Both the position numbers and the translations under genes were made by a program. Under the pieces are notes generated by a model, which saw only the letters and a program-made list of their open reading frames with translations, was not told the DNA's origin and did no database searches. 64,000 nt of DNA from Hybos culiciformis (lineage: Eukaryota; Arthropoda; Insecta; Diptera; Hybotidae): assembly GCA_964007475.1 (NCBI GenBank), contig OZ023273.1, positions 76,173,737 to 76,237,736 on the forward strand, read 5' to 3'. This document shows, one piece after another, positions 20,737 to 31,867 of this stretch (the stretch's first letter is position 1; each line of letters starts with the position of its first letter).

Positions 20737-23520
20737 ATGACTGGGCGCGTCAATACGTATCTAGTTGATACCGGAGCTGACATATTCGTTATTAAGAAGA
20801 ATAAGTTAATAGGCAATATTCAAATTTCAAAAACTTTTAAATCAATTAAAGGAATTGGCGATTCCACGGTTATGACTGAAGGAACAGTCAAAACCGAAAT
20901 TATCACCCGAAGTCTAGATCAATTAATATTCATAAAACACGAATTCGAAGTAGTCAACTCCGATTTCCCGATTCCAGCCGATGGAATTATCGGTATGGAT
21001 TTTATTAAAAAATATAACTGTGTTCTTGACTATAACAAAAACACAGATCTTCTTATCCTAAGACCTGATAACTATCCTGAATATCTATCTTTTACTCTCT
21101 TAGACAAACCTTCTCCTGAAATCTTGACATTACCTGCTAGATCTGAGGTAATGCGAAAAATCTCTTTAGACCGAAAAAACAGCGACGAAAACGACCTATT
21201 TATACCCCCTCAAGAACTAAAGCCAGGCGTTTTCGTTCCTAATTCCATCATTTCAAAATCTCAACCTTATATCAACATTCTAAATACCACATCTAATAAT
21301 ATTTCTCTTCCCGAAACTTCTATCAAAATTGAAAATCTTTCAAACTATAGTATCCATCAACTTACAACTTCCACGCCTCAATCAGAATCTAGTAAAACGG
21401 AAATTTTGAACAAATTATCTAAAAATTTTCCTCCCTTCGTTAAGAGTAAACTTCAAACTTTATGTGAAGAATATGTGGACATATTCTCTTTAGAAACAGA
21501 TCCGATAACCTCTAATAATTTTTACAAACAAAAGTTACGTCTTAAGGACGATAACCCTGTTTACATAAAAAATTATAGAATTCCACATGGACATAAAGAA
21601 ATTGTAGATTCTGAAATAAATAAACTAATAAAAAATGATATAGTCGAACCTTCGGCTTCCGAATACAATAGCCCTGTTTTATTAGTACCTAAGAAATCTT
21701 TACCAGGTAGTACAGAAAAAAGATGGAGACTTGTCATAGATTATAGACAAGTCAACAAAAGACTTCTTATGTCTGATAAATTCCCATTTCCGCGTATCGA
21801 CGATATTCTCGATCAACTCGGACGTGCTCGATATTTTAGCAATCTAGATCTAATACAAGGATTCTTGCAAATAGAGTTAGATCCTGATTCTCGCGACATT
21901 ACGTCTTTTTCTTCTGATAAAGGTTCTTATAGATACAAGAGATTACCTTACGGTCTAAAAATCGCTCCTAACTCTTTTCAGCGAATGATGAGTATAGCTT
22001 TCTCAGGTCTTTCTCCCTCTAAAGCTTTTCTTTATATGGATGACCTTATCGTTATAGGCATATCTGAAAATCATATGCTAAGTAATCTTCAAGAAGTGTT
22101 TGAAACTTGTAGAAAATTCAATCTCAAATTACATCCCGATAAGTGTCAATTTTTTCAGCATCAAGTCACTTTCCTCGGTCATAAATGTACGGACAAAGGA
22201 ATTTTACCTGATGATTCTAAATTCTCTATCGTTAAAAACTTTCCCCGACCCGAAAATGGCGATGCAGCGAAGCGATTCGTTGCATTCTGTAATTATTATC
22301 GTCGTTTCATCCCAAACTTCTCTAAATATTCTTATCATCTTACCTGTCTCACTCGAAAAAAAGTAGTCTTTAAATGGGCTGAAGAGTGTGAAAAATCTTT
22401 TCAATATCTAAAAAACTCTTTAATAAACCCTCCTATTCTCAAGTATCCCGATTTCGATAAACCATTTTGTATTACGACAGATGCTTCTAAAATTGCTTGC
22501 GGAGCAATATTAAGCCAGGAAGAAAATAATATTCAACTTCCTATTGCTTATGCATCTCGTACGTTCACCCGAGGTGAACAAAATAAATCTGTCATCGAAC
22601 AGGAACTTGCTGCTATTCACTGGGCTCTAAATCACTTCAAACCTTATATTTATGGGAAAAATTTTTTAGTTAAAAGCGATCATCGTCCATTAACTTATTT
22701 ATTCTCTATGAAAAATCCTTCTTCTAAACTCACCCGAATGCGGTTAGATTTAGAAGAATTTGATTTTGAAGTAGAATATATCAAGGGAATAGATAATAAT
22801 GGAGCTGATGCTTTATCTAGAATTGATTTCGAATCCATAAGATCTATTTCTCACTCTAAAATATTAAAGGTAACTACCAGATCTATGACAAATAAACAAA
22901 CTCGTGATAAAAATTCAAACACCTTGCAAACGCCAAATTCAATTATCTCTAAAAAAATTAATATTTATGAATGTACCGACTTCAGAGAAGTCAAAAACTA
23001 CGTCCGTTTATCATTTGACTTAGATAAGTCTAAGTTAATTTTAAGATATAAAAATAAAATAATCACGAGCCTAGCCCTCGATGATCTTTTGGTTAATGAA
23101 AAACTTGACTTAGGTCAACTTTTTCACAAATTAGAAAAAGAAACATGTCAGTTAAATATATATGATTTACAATTGTCATTAAATGATGACATATTTAATA
23201 TTATTTGGATCCAAAATTTTAAAGAAAGTGCGGACAAATATCTAAATAATCTTGTAATCGCGTTAACGCCTAAACTCATAAAAGTCATTAGTGACTTCGA
23301 GAAAGAAGAAATCATTAAGAAATTTCATAACGACCCAATCTTAGGAGGTCATGCCGGCATCTCTAGAATGACCAGAATAATTAAGAAAACATATTTTTGG
23401 AAAAATATGTGTAAAGATATTACAAAATTTGTCAAATCTTGCAAATCTTGTCAAATTAATAAAGCTAAAGAAAAGACCAAAGAAGACCTAATATCAACCC
23501 CAACACCCGCGCGCTTTTGA
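20737..23520 (+). CDS. pol: TE-A Pol: protease, reverse transcriptase, RNase H, integrase N-terminus
   Basis: This gives 927 residues from the ATG at 20737; the frame is open upstream across the gag stop, in the -1 frame relative to gag. Protease has DTGAD near residue 11 and GIIGMD near 90. Reverse transcriptase has WRLVIDYRQ, SNLDLIQGF, LPYGLK (about 404) and YMDD (433-436). RNase H has TTDAS (about 580), QELAAIHWAL, SDHRPL and GADALSR. The integrase zinc-binding segment (H...H...C..C, about 862-905) is complete. The frame ends at a TGA in the linker before the integrase core, and the core continues in another frame. Domain order is that of Ty3/gypsy. All catalytic motifs look intact here. 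Confidence 0.93.
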   Translation: MTGRVNTYLVDTGADIFVIKKNKLIGNIQISKTFKSIKGIGDSTVMTEGTVKTEIITRSLDQLIFIKHEFEVVNSDFPIPADGIIGMDFIKKYNCVLDYNKNTDLLILRPDNYPEYLSFTLLDKPSPEILTLPARSEVMRKISLDRKNSDENDLFIPPQELKPGVFVPNSIISKSQPYINILNTTSNNISLPETSIKIENLSNYSIHQLTTSTPQSESSKTEILNKLSKNFPPFVKSKLQTLCEEYVDIFSLETDPITSNNFYKQKLRLKDDNPVYIKNYRIPHGHKEIVDSEINKLIKNDIVEPSASEYNSPVLLVPKKSLPGSTEKRWRLVIDYRQVNKRLLMSDKFPFPRIDDILDQLGRARYFSNLDLIQGFLQIELDPDSRDITSFSSDKGSYRYKRLPYGLKIAPNSFQRMMSIAFSGLSPSKAFLYMDDLIVIGISENHMLSNLQEVFETCRKFNLKLHPDKCQFFQHQVTFLGHKCTDKGILPDDSKFSIVKNFPRPENGDAAKRFVAFCNYYRRFIPNFSKYSYHLTCLTRKKVVFKWAEECEKSFQYLKNSLINPPILKYPDFDKPFCITTDASKIACGAILSQEENNIQLPIAYASRTFTRGEQNKSVIEQELAAIHWALNHFKPYIYGKNFLVKSDHRPLTYLFSMKNPSSKLTRMRLDLEEFDFEVEYIKGIDNNGADALSRIDFESIRSISHSKILKVTTRSMTNKQTRDKNSNTLQTPNSIISKKINIYECTDFREVKNYVRLSFDLDKSKLILRYKNKIITSLALDDLLVNEKLDLGQLFHKLEKETCQLNIYDLQLSLNDDIFNIIWIQNFKESADKYLNNLVIALTPKLIKVISDFEKEEIIKKFHNDPILGGHAGISRMTRIIKKTYFWKNMCKDITKFVKSCKSCQINKAKEKTKEDLISTPTPARF

Positions 23521-24337
23521 TATAGTAATTGTTGATACAATCGGTCCTTTACCCAAATCTTATAACAGTAATGAATACGCAGTCACTATAATCTGCGACC
23601 TTACTAAATATTTAGTAACAATTCCCATTATTGACAAATCAGCGAAAACAATTGCAAAAGCAATTGCTGAAAATTTCGTTCTAACATTCGGCCCTATGAA
23701 ACAGATTCGCACTGATATGGGTACCGAATATAAAAACCAAACGATGAAAGAAGTCTTAAAACTTTTAAATATTGATCACAGTATATCGACAGCGTACCAC
23801 CATCAAACTCTAGGTACCGTCGAAAGAAGTCATAGAACATTGAATGAATATCTTAGATCTTTTGTGAATATAAATAAAACTGATTGGGACAAATATCTTC
23901 GATATTTTACTTATTGTTTCAATACAACACCATCGTCTGTAGACGGGTATTGTCCTTTCGAACTCATTTTTGGAAAACAACCTACACTTCTAGATTTTCT
24001 AAAAACAACCAATATTGATCCAGTCTATAATATAGATTCTTACGAAAAAGAGTTAAAACATAGACTGCAAGTCTCAAATAATCGAGTTCGAGATTTAATC
24101 ACAAAAGCTAAAGGATATTCGAAAGTCAATTACGACTCTAATTCTAACCCAGTTACCTTAAAAGTAGGCGACGCTGTTCTATTAGATATGGCCGATACTA
24201 ATCGTCATAAATTAGATCCTTTATTTAAAGGACCGTTCAATATTAAAAGTATAAGTGAACCTAATTGTGTCATAATTGATAAAAATAACAAAGAGCAGTT
24301 AGTTAACAAAAACAGACTTAAACTATTTATAACATGA
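23519..24337 (+). pseudogene. pol: TE-A integrase core and C-terminus, frameshifted from Pol
   Basis: Immediately after the TGA at 23518-23520 a different frame reads on without a gap, from FDIVIVDTIGP. The three acidic catalytic positions are visible: the D of VDTIGP, the D of RTDMGTEY, and the E of GTVERSH with the usual spacing. The C-terminus has a KLDPLFKGPF motif of the GPF/Y type. A single-base indel near 23515 explains the split, since TE-B1 reads through this region in one frame. With the broken gag, this copy cannot act alone. Confidence 0.9.
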
Positions 24338-25443
24338 TTTTCTTAAATAAAACAAATCATGTCATTATCTTTAATTTATCTAGTATTAACTAATGATACT
24401 TATAAAATAATATATTATAATTACTTATGCTTAAATATTTACGTATATTTCCAATTTATCATTTTCTGAATCGGATTCTATTATTATTATTTTCATTAAG
24501 TTTTTTTTTTTCATCAAGTTGTTCATCAAGTTGTTCATCATCTGAAAACCCAATAACACTATCAGTGTCTGATTAATTTTACAATAACTTCTAATAACAA
24601 ACGAAAAAAAAAAAAAATCTTTTTTTTTTTTTTCTCATTTCAAAACTTTTTTTTTCATTTAATCTAAAAATTATCGATCAACAACCATATTGTTTCTGAT
24701 TACAAAATATTTTAAACTTTAATTATAAAATTGTTTAGTACATTTTAACTGCCAAATTTTTTAATTTGTATTTTTAGGAAAATTAAAGATTGAAAAAAAA
24801 AAAAAGAGAGAAATATATAATTCACCATTGTATCATGTGGCCGATGCAGTATCCCATAGAACTGATAAATTCTAATCAATAAATTATATGGTATATTGAC
24901 ATCATCACATGGAATTATATGGTATCAATATTGAAAAGAAAAATATTTTATAATTAAACTATGAAAAATTTTTATATAAAAATAAAACAAAAAAAAAAAT
25001 TTTATACTTAAGAACTATGTAATAAAAAAAAAAAAATTTTTTTTTAATCTATCTATGTAATATCAAAAAAAAAAAAAAAAAAAATTTTTTTATCTATCTA
25101 TATAATCAAAAAAAAAAAACATCTTTTATATATAGTAATTTTTTCTTTATATATACTTAAAATTTTTATCGTGTTAAAAAAAAAAAAATTAATAGTAAAT
25201 TTTTTTATATATTTTTTTTTTATCGTTGTTAAATTAAAATTTTGATTTGCATAAAAAATTGTTTAATATGTACTATCTTAAAGAAAATCACTAAAACCAT
25301 GTAAACCACAGAAGATTCTGTGCGTAATATATAAATAAGTAATTTAATCTTATCATTCCCCTCCCAAATAGGGAAGGAGAAGGACGCAATACCCCGCAAA
25401 ATTTTTTCAAATGACTATAAGTCATTTTCTTTTGGAAAGGAGG
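24338..25443 (+). other. TE-A 3' untranslated region, no gene
   Basis: AT-rich low-complexity DNA between integrase and the 3' LTR. It contains a short CATCAAGTTGTT repeat near 24510, many A and T runs at 24600-25230, and a short GC-richer stretch at 25360-25440. No env-like ORF is present. Confidence 0.7.
25433..25443 (+). promoter_or_regulatory. polypurine tract of TE-A
   Basis: The purine run GGAAAGGAGG directly precedes the TG of the 3' LTR. It is the expected primer for plus-strand DNA synthesis and helps to fix the LTR start. Confidence 0.75.
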
Positions 25444-26085
25444 TGTTACGCCCTTTTTACTTACCTTATTTATACTTACCTATTTCCTAATTCATTTTCC
25501 CACAATTTCATTTTATACAGTTGTAACAATTTACAACTGTATAAAATAGCAGCACTTAACGTGCAAATTGTTTATCGGTTTGGAAATATACAAAAATGTC
25601 AATTTAACATTTTTGTATATTTCAAAACTAATATTTTATTTTCAATTCTTTTTAGAATAAACAAAAATGTCAATTTAACATTTTTGTTTATTTTAATAAA
25701 GAATAATAAAATAAACGATACTCAAGTTACAATTTTAAAATAATTATCAAAGTGTTAATTATGCACTTTGATAATTATTTAAAATTGCTCCCGCCCATTC
25801 CCAATTTTGATTGGTTAAATTACTAAATCAAAATTGTGGAATGTAATTTGAAATTCCCTTTTAAACCTCAGAAAATTAAAATTAAGATTCTCATTGTAAA
25901 ATCTAAACTCGAAAAATAAAGAACAAAAAAAAAGAAATTAAGTCGCGGTTTTATTTATATTCGAAAAAGGTAAAAGTATTGCTAAATATAAAAAGTAGAA
26001 AAAAGTGAAAGTAAAAATATTGGTAAAAAAAATATATAAATAAGAGAAAAATAAAAGTACGAAGAAAGGAACTAAAAGTATAACA
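25444..26085 (+). repeat. TE-A 3' LTR (complete, 642 bp)
   Basis: Starts TGTTACGCCC just after a polypurine tract and ends TATAACA, giving TGTTA...TAACA ends. The distal 535 bp match the LTR parts at 6425 and 14643, where the primer site follows the same TAACA end. It carries four palindromes: 25510-25547, 25587-25620, 25656-25694 and 25741-25777. Its flank ATAC would be the 3' target duplication. Confidence 0.88.
25510..25547. repeat. U3 hairpin with 17-bp perfect arms
   Basis: ATTTTATACAGTTGTAA pairs with its exact reverse complement across a 4-nt loop. It lies in the complete LTR just before the point where the truncated LTRs at 6425 and 14643 begin. That makes it a candidate cause of the break that produced the chimeric units. 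Confidence 0.8.
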
Positions 26086-27229
26086 ATACAGATGTTCACT
26101 TTCCTGAACTCGAAAATTAAATTTGTTATGAAAACTCAACAAAAAAGAGGTTTTTTTTGTTATTTTTGCAAATTTCCTCCCGTGGTGTAATCGCGTCGTG
26201 GTAAAACAATTTTGCACTTTTTTAATTTTTAACTTGACCATATCTTAAATAAGCTCAATAGATAGTGCTTCTCTCGAAAGTTTTTTGAATAAAAATGTTA
26301 TGAATAAAATATACTACGTATTTCCAAAAAATAAGTACAGTATACAATAACAAATTGCAATAGCAAAATCATTACAATAACGAAACAAATTCAATAGAAC
26401 ACATTCAAAATTTTGAATTTTTTTGTTAACTAAAAGTTTTGAAATGATAATCCACCAGAAAGACCATCCAGCCGATGGTTTTTACGGGCATTATCATAAA
26501 TATAGCGACACCTATTGGAATTTATATAAATATAAAAATTAAAAATGTAAAAGTATTTGTCGCGATTACCACCAGGAGCGATGTGTAGAAGATTTGTTAT
26601 TGTTTTGTATGAGGCTTCGGAGACAGACGCCGACAAGAAAATACGCCGTGCGCTGACCGCCGCAAACCATTTTTTTGTTCGCCGCCGCAAAACATTTTTT
26701 TCGAGATTTCAGTGCGTACGCCTTGCGCCGCATTTTTATATTTTGTATCGGCGTGCTAAAAATTTTTCTAATATTTTTTTGGTTAATTTGGTTTTTTTTT
26801 TTTTTTTTTCGTTTTTTTTTTTTTTTTGTTTTTTTTTTTTTTTTTTTGTTTTTTTTTTTTTTTTTTTTGCTCTTTCTTTTTTTTTTTTTAGCACGCCGGT
26901 AACGCCGCACGCCGCTGAGTTTTTTTTTTAAGCGCGTCGCCGCAGCCAAAAACTCGTCGGCGTCTTTCGGAGAAATCGTTTTGCCTTTATATATATTAAG
27001 ATTAAGATTAAGATTAAGATAGATGTGTACTTACTATTTTGTGAATGATAAGGTTATTAACGCTTTGTTCATCTGTTTTCCAATTATTCTTGGTACGACC
27101 AAATGGTAAAGGTGGTAGAAGACGTAATAAATTTAAGACTGTTAGTGTTGATTGATCCCAATCTAAAAAATAAACGTAAAAATAAAAAAGCCTATAATGA
27201 AAAAAATAACACCTTACCATTTGTTCTAT
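26086..27229. other. Flank between TE-A and TE-B2, no gene; small MITE-like hairpin and hexamer repeat
   Basis: No coding sequence is supported. 26550-26950 is locally GC-richer, with CGCCGC motifs. 26748-26900 is bounded by inverted repeats CGGCGTGCTAAAAA, flanked by TA, with a T-run core, so it resembles a tiny MITE. 26995-27020 is about four copies of ATTAAG. The rest is unassigned. Confidence 0.5.
26748..26900. mobile_element. possible 153-bp MITE with poly-T core
   Basis: Fourteen-base inverted repeats (CGGCGTGCTAAAAA and its complement) flank about 120 bp of interrupted T-runs, with TA on both sides. Long homopolymers make the internal sequence unreliable, and a chance hairpin is possible. 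Confidence 0.4.
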
Positions 27230-27891
27230 TGTAAAGGAAAGTTTTATTTAGCTTTCTTTTATTTATATTTAATTATTTATTTATAATGGATCTTGGGATG
27301 GACATCTGTGTTGTCCAAGACATCTAAGGGCCTATGAGATCCCTAATCTATAATGACCACAAGCATGTCATTATAGAGATCCTATTGTCTAGGCTGTATT
27401 CAGCCGGTTTGTCCTATTAGAGCAGGACGCGCTTTCGTTTTGGCTGTATTCAGCCGGTTATCCCATTTAGAGCTTGGAACAGCTTGGTAGATTAAATAGG
27501 CTTACCAAGCCTTCTTACCTGTATTATATAGCTCAGGGAAGCCGTTTAGTGAAAGATGAGATTTCTATTTGAGATCAAATTTCAATCTGGACTTTATTCT
27601 AAAAACTTATCATATTTATACAAAATCTTATATACTAAAAATTCTTAAATTCTATATACAATTTATGTACATAATAATAATTTTTTATATACAATATTAT
27701 TTACTAAAATCAGATTAATATCAAATTATTATTTTTATTATTTTGACTTATTAATTAGTGATTGGTCACCCAATCAAATTTATTATAATTTACCGTAATC
27801 TTAATTCTATATTATTTTAGGGTTCAACAAGATTTTAATATTTTTGTCAATTTAGTTTTATTTAAATTTTCGTAATGATAATATCATTACA
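27230..27891 (-). repeat. TE-B2 3' LTR
   Basis: On the minus strand it starts TGTAATGATA and ends TTTCCTTTACA. It differs from the other LTR by only a few substitutions and a T-run length. It contains two copies of the hairpin GGCTG-AATA-CAGCC seen also in TE-B1 LTRs. Confidence 0.9.
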
Positions 27892-27904
27892 TCCTTTCCC
27901 TTTT
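27892..27904 (-). promoter_or_regulatory. polypurine tract of TE-B2
   Basis: On the minus strand AAAAGGGAAAGGA abuts the 3' LTR, nearly the same as the tract of TE-B1 at 45769-45780. It identifies this LTR as the 3' one and the element as minus-strand. Confidence 0.8.
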
Positions 27905-28389
27905 AGTAAAAAAATTTTATGATTTTTTTAGGAAAATAAGAAAATTTTTATATTTTTACATTTTTTTTTGAATTTGAATTTGTGGTGTTTGTTACAGACA
28001 ATAATTAATGTTACGATTGAAACTTTGTAATCGAATCTTATTATTTTAATTTTATTTTTTTTTGTTCTTTTATGTTCCCTTTTTTTTTTTTTTTTTTTTT
28101 TTTTTTGTTTAATTTGTGTATATATGTCTCTGGTATATCAATTAATATAATTATTCCTAGAGTTATCTATTTACTCAGGACAAGTGTCTCATGGACATAT
28201 AATTCAGTGCTAGTATCTCTAGTCGACTGATTTAGTTTGAATTAATGGGTCCATTATTTTAAGTGGATATTTCATTAATCTCAAAAACTAATTAATGCGG
28301 AGAATTTCATCTACTAGAAATCTCGGCTTAAATATTTCGTCAATTGGAAATTTCATCAATTGGGAATTTATAAAATTTTTTTTTTTTAT

Positions 28390-28520
28390 AATAAAAGAGT
28401 GCCTAATGACTCGTATTGCCAATATCCTAAATTATTCATTCTTATTTTCAATAAATTTCGTAAATAGTTCATTGGTGACAGACTTATCTGTTCCAGTATC
28501 AATTATGAATTTTATTGGAT
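28390..28520 (-). pseudogene. pol: TE-B2 protease start, relic
   Basis: On the minus strand this reads PIKFIIDTGTDKSV...NELFTKF, matching the beginning of TE-B1 Pol (PIKFMIDTGADISV). It stops after about 25 residues and similarity ends soon after. It shows where pol once began. The plus-strand ORF over the same bases is only its complement. Confidence 0.75.
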
Positions 28521-28764
28521 AATGATGATTAACTTATACATTTGGATATAAATGTGGGCATTTAAATTTGATTTTGATCAGTGATGTTTGTTTCCTGATC
28601 TCAGAGAATTGATGTTGAGTAAAAAAATTTTTTGTGTGTAAACTATTCTTAGTGATATGCAATTTCAAATCAATCGTAATATTAAATAATTTTGTCTAAG
28701 TGAAAATATTTGATGTGTCATATTATTGTGACGTATCATTTAAAATTTTGATAATAGATAGATA

Positions 28765-31040
28765 ACACGACTGTACAAAAAAATTTCCGTTCTTTGTCCT
28801 AAAGTCTATACTATTATTTTACAGTTAGTTATGCACAAAAACGAAAAGAAAATACCTTTTTTCGGTATAAAGTTTGCTTTTGTGATAGTTATAATAATAA
28901 TACTCATTTTTCAATTTTTTCATAAATTTTAATTGATTTTAATATTTTTAAAAAGACCGCGCGGTGAGAGTGGGGTATTAACGTTTACACTGTGCCGCTA
29001 GATGGCACCCGAGTGATAAACAACCATCAGGTGTTATTTACAAGCCCAGAATAACTTAAAATGTCGTCACGAAAGTGCAAATACGATGCTGATGCATTTT
29101 GTTTTATATGTGGTCAATTTATTAAAGTTCGAGACGTGAAATATGAACTAAAGACATCTCACGTTCTCTGTGAAGCCTATGAAGCATATTTTGACTGTCC
29201 TGTACGGAATCAAGATAAGCCATGGGCTCCACATGTTGCTTGTAGTTATTGTAAAAGGTGTTTGGAAGGTAAGCAATTTTTATTTAATTAAGCGATGAAT
29301 CCAAAATAATAGACATTAATTTTTATTTTTATATTTTTAGGTTGGTATCGAGGTGAGAAAAGGTCTATGAAATTTGCAATACCAAGGATTTGGCGAGAAC
29401 CAAAAGACCATATTGCTGACTGCTACTTTTGTATGGTGAATCCGAGTAAAAGACGTAGAGATAAAAATGCAAAACCTATTGAATATCCTGACCTCGAATC
29501 TTCTTCTGCTCCAATTGCTCACGACCTGACACGACCAGTACCTGAGCCACCAAAAAAATTATCGCAGAAAAGTAGGTCATCTTTTAGTTCTTATAAAAGT
29601 AATTCCGATAAGGAGTTTTTGCCTACACCTGAACAACCAAAACACTATCTCATTACTTCAGAAGATTTTAACGATCTAATTAGAGATTTAAATTTGCCCA
29701 AAAATAAAGCAGAGCTTCTAGGCAGTGGAATTTGCTTGATGATGTTAAGATCACGGATCAGCGGACTAGGCATGAAATGTTTGCAACGTTTTTCACGAAG
29801 GAAGATGGACTTTGTTTTTGTAATGACATTAAAGGTATGTTTGAAGCAATTGGCATACCCTGTGTCCCTAGCGAATGGCGTTTATTCATTGACAGCTCTA
29901 CAAAAAGTTTAAAAGCAGTTCTATTGCACAACGGAAATAAATTTCCGTCTCTTCCAATTGCTCACTCAGTACATCTTAAAGAAAATTATGAAAGTGTCAA
30001 AATTTTGCTTGAATCTGTAAAGTATCGTGAGTATAACTGGGAGCTGATTGGAGATTTTAAAATGGTGGGATTTTTAATGGGGCTACAGGGTGGATATACA
30101 AAATATCCGTGTTATTTGTGCTTGTGGGATAGCAGAGCGGATTCTAAACACTATATTCAACGGTCATGGCCTGTAAGAACAGAATTGTGTGTCGGAAAAC
30201 AGAACGTCAAATTTGAGCCGATTGTTGAAGCGGAAAAAGTGTTAATGCCGCCTTTGCACATTAAGTTAGGGTTGATGAAACAATTTGTTAAAAAACTGGA
30301 TGAAACTTCAGAAGCTTTTGGATACTTAAAAAAAATTTTTCCGAAGTTATCGGAAGCAAAGGTTAAAGCTGGGGTTTTTGTTGGTCCGCAAATAAGACAG
30401 ATTTTCGCCGATGAAAAATTTCCAACGTTGCTGAATCGTACTCAAAAAGCAAGTTGGAACAGTTTTAAAGCAGTAGTTTCTGGATTTTTAGGAAATAATA
30501 AAGCTGAAAACTACGAAAAGTTGGTTGAGGATATGCATACAAATTTTAAGGCCATGGGCTGCAGGATGTCATTAAAAGTACATATGCTGCATGTTCATTT
30601 GGATAAATTTAAAAACAATATGGGAGCCTATTCCGAAGAGCAAGGAGAACGTTTCCATCAGGACATCATGAATTTTGAACAACGCTATCAAGGCCAATAC
30701 AATGAAAACATGATGGGCGACTATATTTGGGGTTTATTGAGAGAAAGTAGCTATGAACATAAAAGAAAAAGTAAAAGTGTGCACTTTTAAGTTATTTTCC
30801 ACTTTTCTGTAAGCTAATTTGATAGTTAAACTTAATAAAAATAATAAACATTTTTATTTCAATAGTTTTATTTTCAATCAAAAATTAAAATCCGAGATTT
30901 TTAAAAATTTCGTTCAATCAGTCTTCTAAGCACAAAAGCAAAGTTTTTCATGCCATATATTTTTTTTCCGTCTTATTACGACCTAAACTACCGAAATTTA
31001 ATGCTTTGCAATCAAAGTCAAATTTCATGTTGACCCGTGT
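28765..31040 (+). mobile_element. unit carrying the multi-copy gene, tentative inverted ends
   Basis: The gene at 29061-30790 sits inside TE-B2, so it arrived after it. Inverted similarity around it supports a mobile unit: CACAAAAGCAAA near 30930 matches the complement near 28880, and the outer ends read ACACG at 28765 and CGTGT at 31040. The terminal match is imperfect and I cannot define a target duplication. The exact borders are tentative. Confidence 0.4.
29061..30790 (+). pseudogene. intron-containing uncharacterised multi-copy arthropod gene, one frameshift
   Basis: Exon 1 (29061-29268) starts MSSRKCKYDADAF and ends at a GTAAGC donor. A 72-bp intron ends in TTTTTAG at 29340. Exon 2 (29341-30790) resumes in frame with WYRGEKR. 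Cys pairs suggest metal binding: CFICGQF, CSYCKRC, CYFCM and CYLCLW. The C-terminal half has conserved-looking blocks (LMPPLHIKLGLMKQF, AYSEEQGERFHQDI) and ends RKSKSVHF. A small deletion near 29722 shifts the frame; otherwise it is open. From memory of the family only, very similar genes occur in many copies in arthropod and cnidarian genomes with no known function. Placement inside a retroelement supports mobility. Confidence 0.75.
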
Positions 31041-31116
31041 AATGAGTAAATTTCTTTTTGTATTTAAGAAGAAAGTTTTTTTTTTTTTTGTTAAAAGAAT
31101 TTTGATAGACAAGTGT

Positions 31117-31867
31117 GTCGATGTTTATCAAAACTCGTCAATTCCACTTTTTAAAAAAAATTAGTATGATACATCGTTGGATTCGTCTTCGAATTTGCTA
31201 TCAGTTTTTGCTATTTTTAAATTTTAAAACTATCCTAATACGCTTAGATTTTGCAAAGAATTTCGTATTTTTTTTCAAAAGGCCATCTATTCCATTTCTT
31301 CTGTTTATCAAAGCTTACCTATTCCAATTTTTTTTTCAAAATTCGTCTATTCCATTTTCTTATTAATCATAGCAGGTCTTTTACAAGAATATGCGAATTC
31401 AAAATCCGTATATTCCATTTTGCAATTTATCATAGCAGGTCTTTTTTTTTTTTTTTCTTGTTAATTTTTATTTTTATTTTATTAAGAGTTTTGTATTCAT
31501 AGAATTTCTATTATTTTTTTCAATAAACTTTATTTTATAAAAAAGAAAATCAAATTTTAATATCAAAGTTTGTCAATTCTGTAATTATATTTAGCAAAAG
31601 TTGTCTATTCCATAATAGTATTAATTAAAGCTTGTCTTTTCCATTTGTGATTTTCAAAACTTGTCTATTCCAAACTTCATTTTAGCAAAAATGCAATTTA
31701 TTCTTAAAAAATATTTGTGGTTTTTTACACAGCTATAGTAGTGCCAAAACCCTATCGAAAACATTTTATTTCATAAAAATCGGACAAGAAATAAAGATTT
31801 GATAAGTTTTTGTCATTTATTTCAAAATCAACTTAAATGGAATAGATGCGGTTTGATAAACATCGAC
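31117..31867. mobile_element. 751-bp MITE, 8-bp TSD ACAAGTGT, internal echoes of its ends
   Basis: The inverted ends GTCGATGTTTATCAAA...TTTGATAAACATCGAC are flanked by ACAAGTGT on both sides (31109-31116 and 31868-31875). TE-B1 has the empty site near 40385 (complement TTTTGATAGACAAGTGTTCTT), confirming the insertion. An 8-bp duplication fits hAT-like elements. Inside, a degenerate motif resembling the subterminal sequence (ATCAAARCTTGTCTATTCCA) recurs about ten times. There is no coding capacity. Confidence 0.85.

Noticed and set aside
24338..25443. env gene in TE-A
   Set aside because: The space between integrase and the LTR has no ORF and is low-complexity.
1..26085. DIRS-type element with inverted terminal repeats
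   Set aside because: Pol has a Ty3/gypsy protease and integrase, LTRs are direct, and no tyrosine recombinase is present. The inverted part is an internal segment, not the termini.
26557..26949. ORFs of 75-127 codons on both strands over T-runs
   Set aside because: They consist of poly-Phe or poly-Lys from homopolymers; no coding signal.
26995..27020. ATTAAG repeat as telomeric sequence
   Set aside because: Only about four copies, and it does not match the arthropod TTAGG repeat.
28295..28522. Plus-strand 75-codon ORF
   Set aside because: It is antisense to the TE-B2 protease relic; the same antisense ORF occurs opposite intact pol in TE-B1 (42119-42451).
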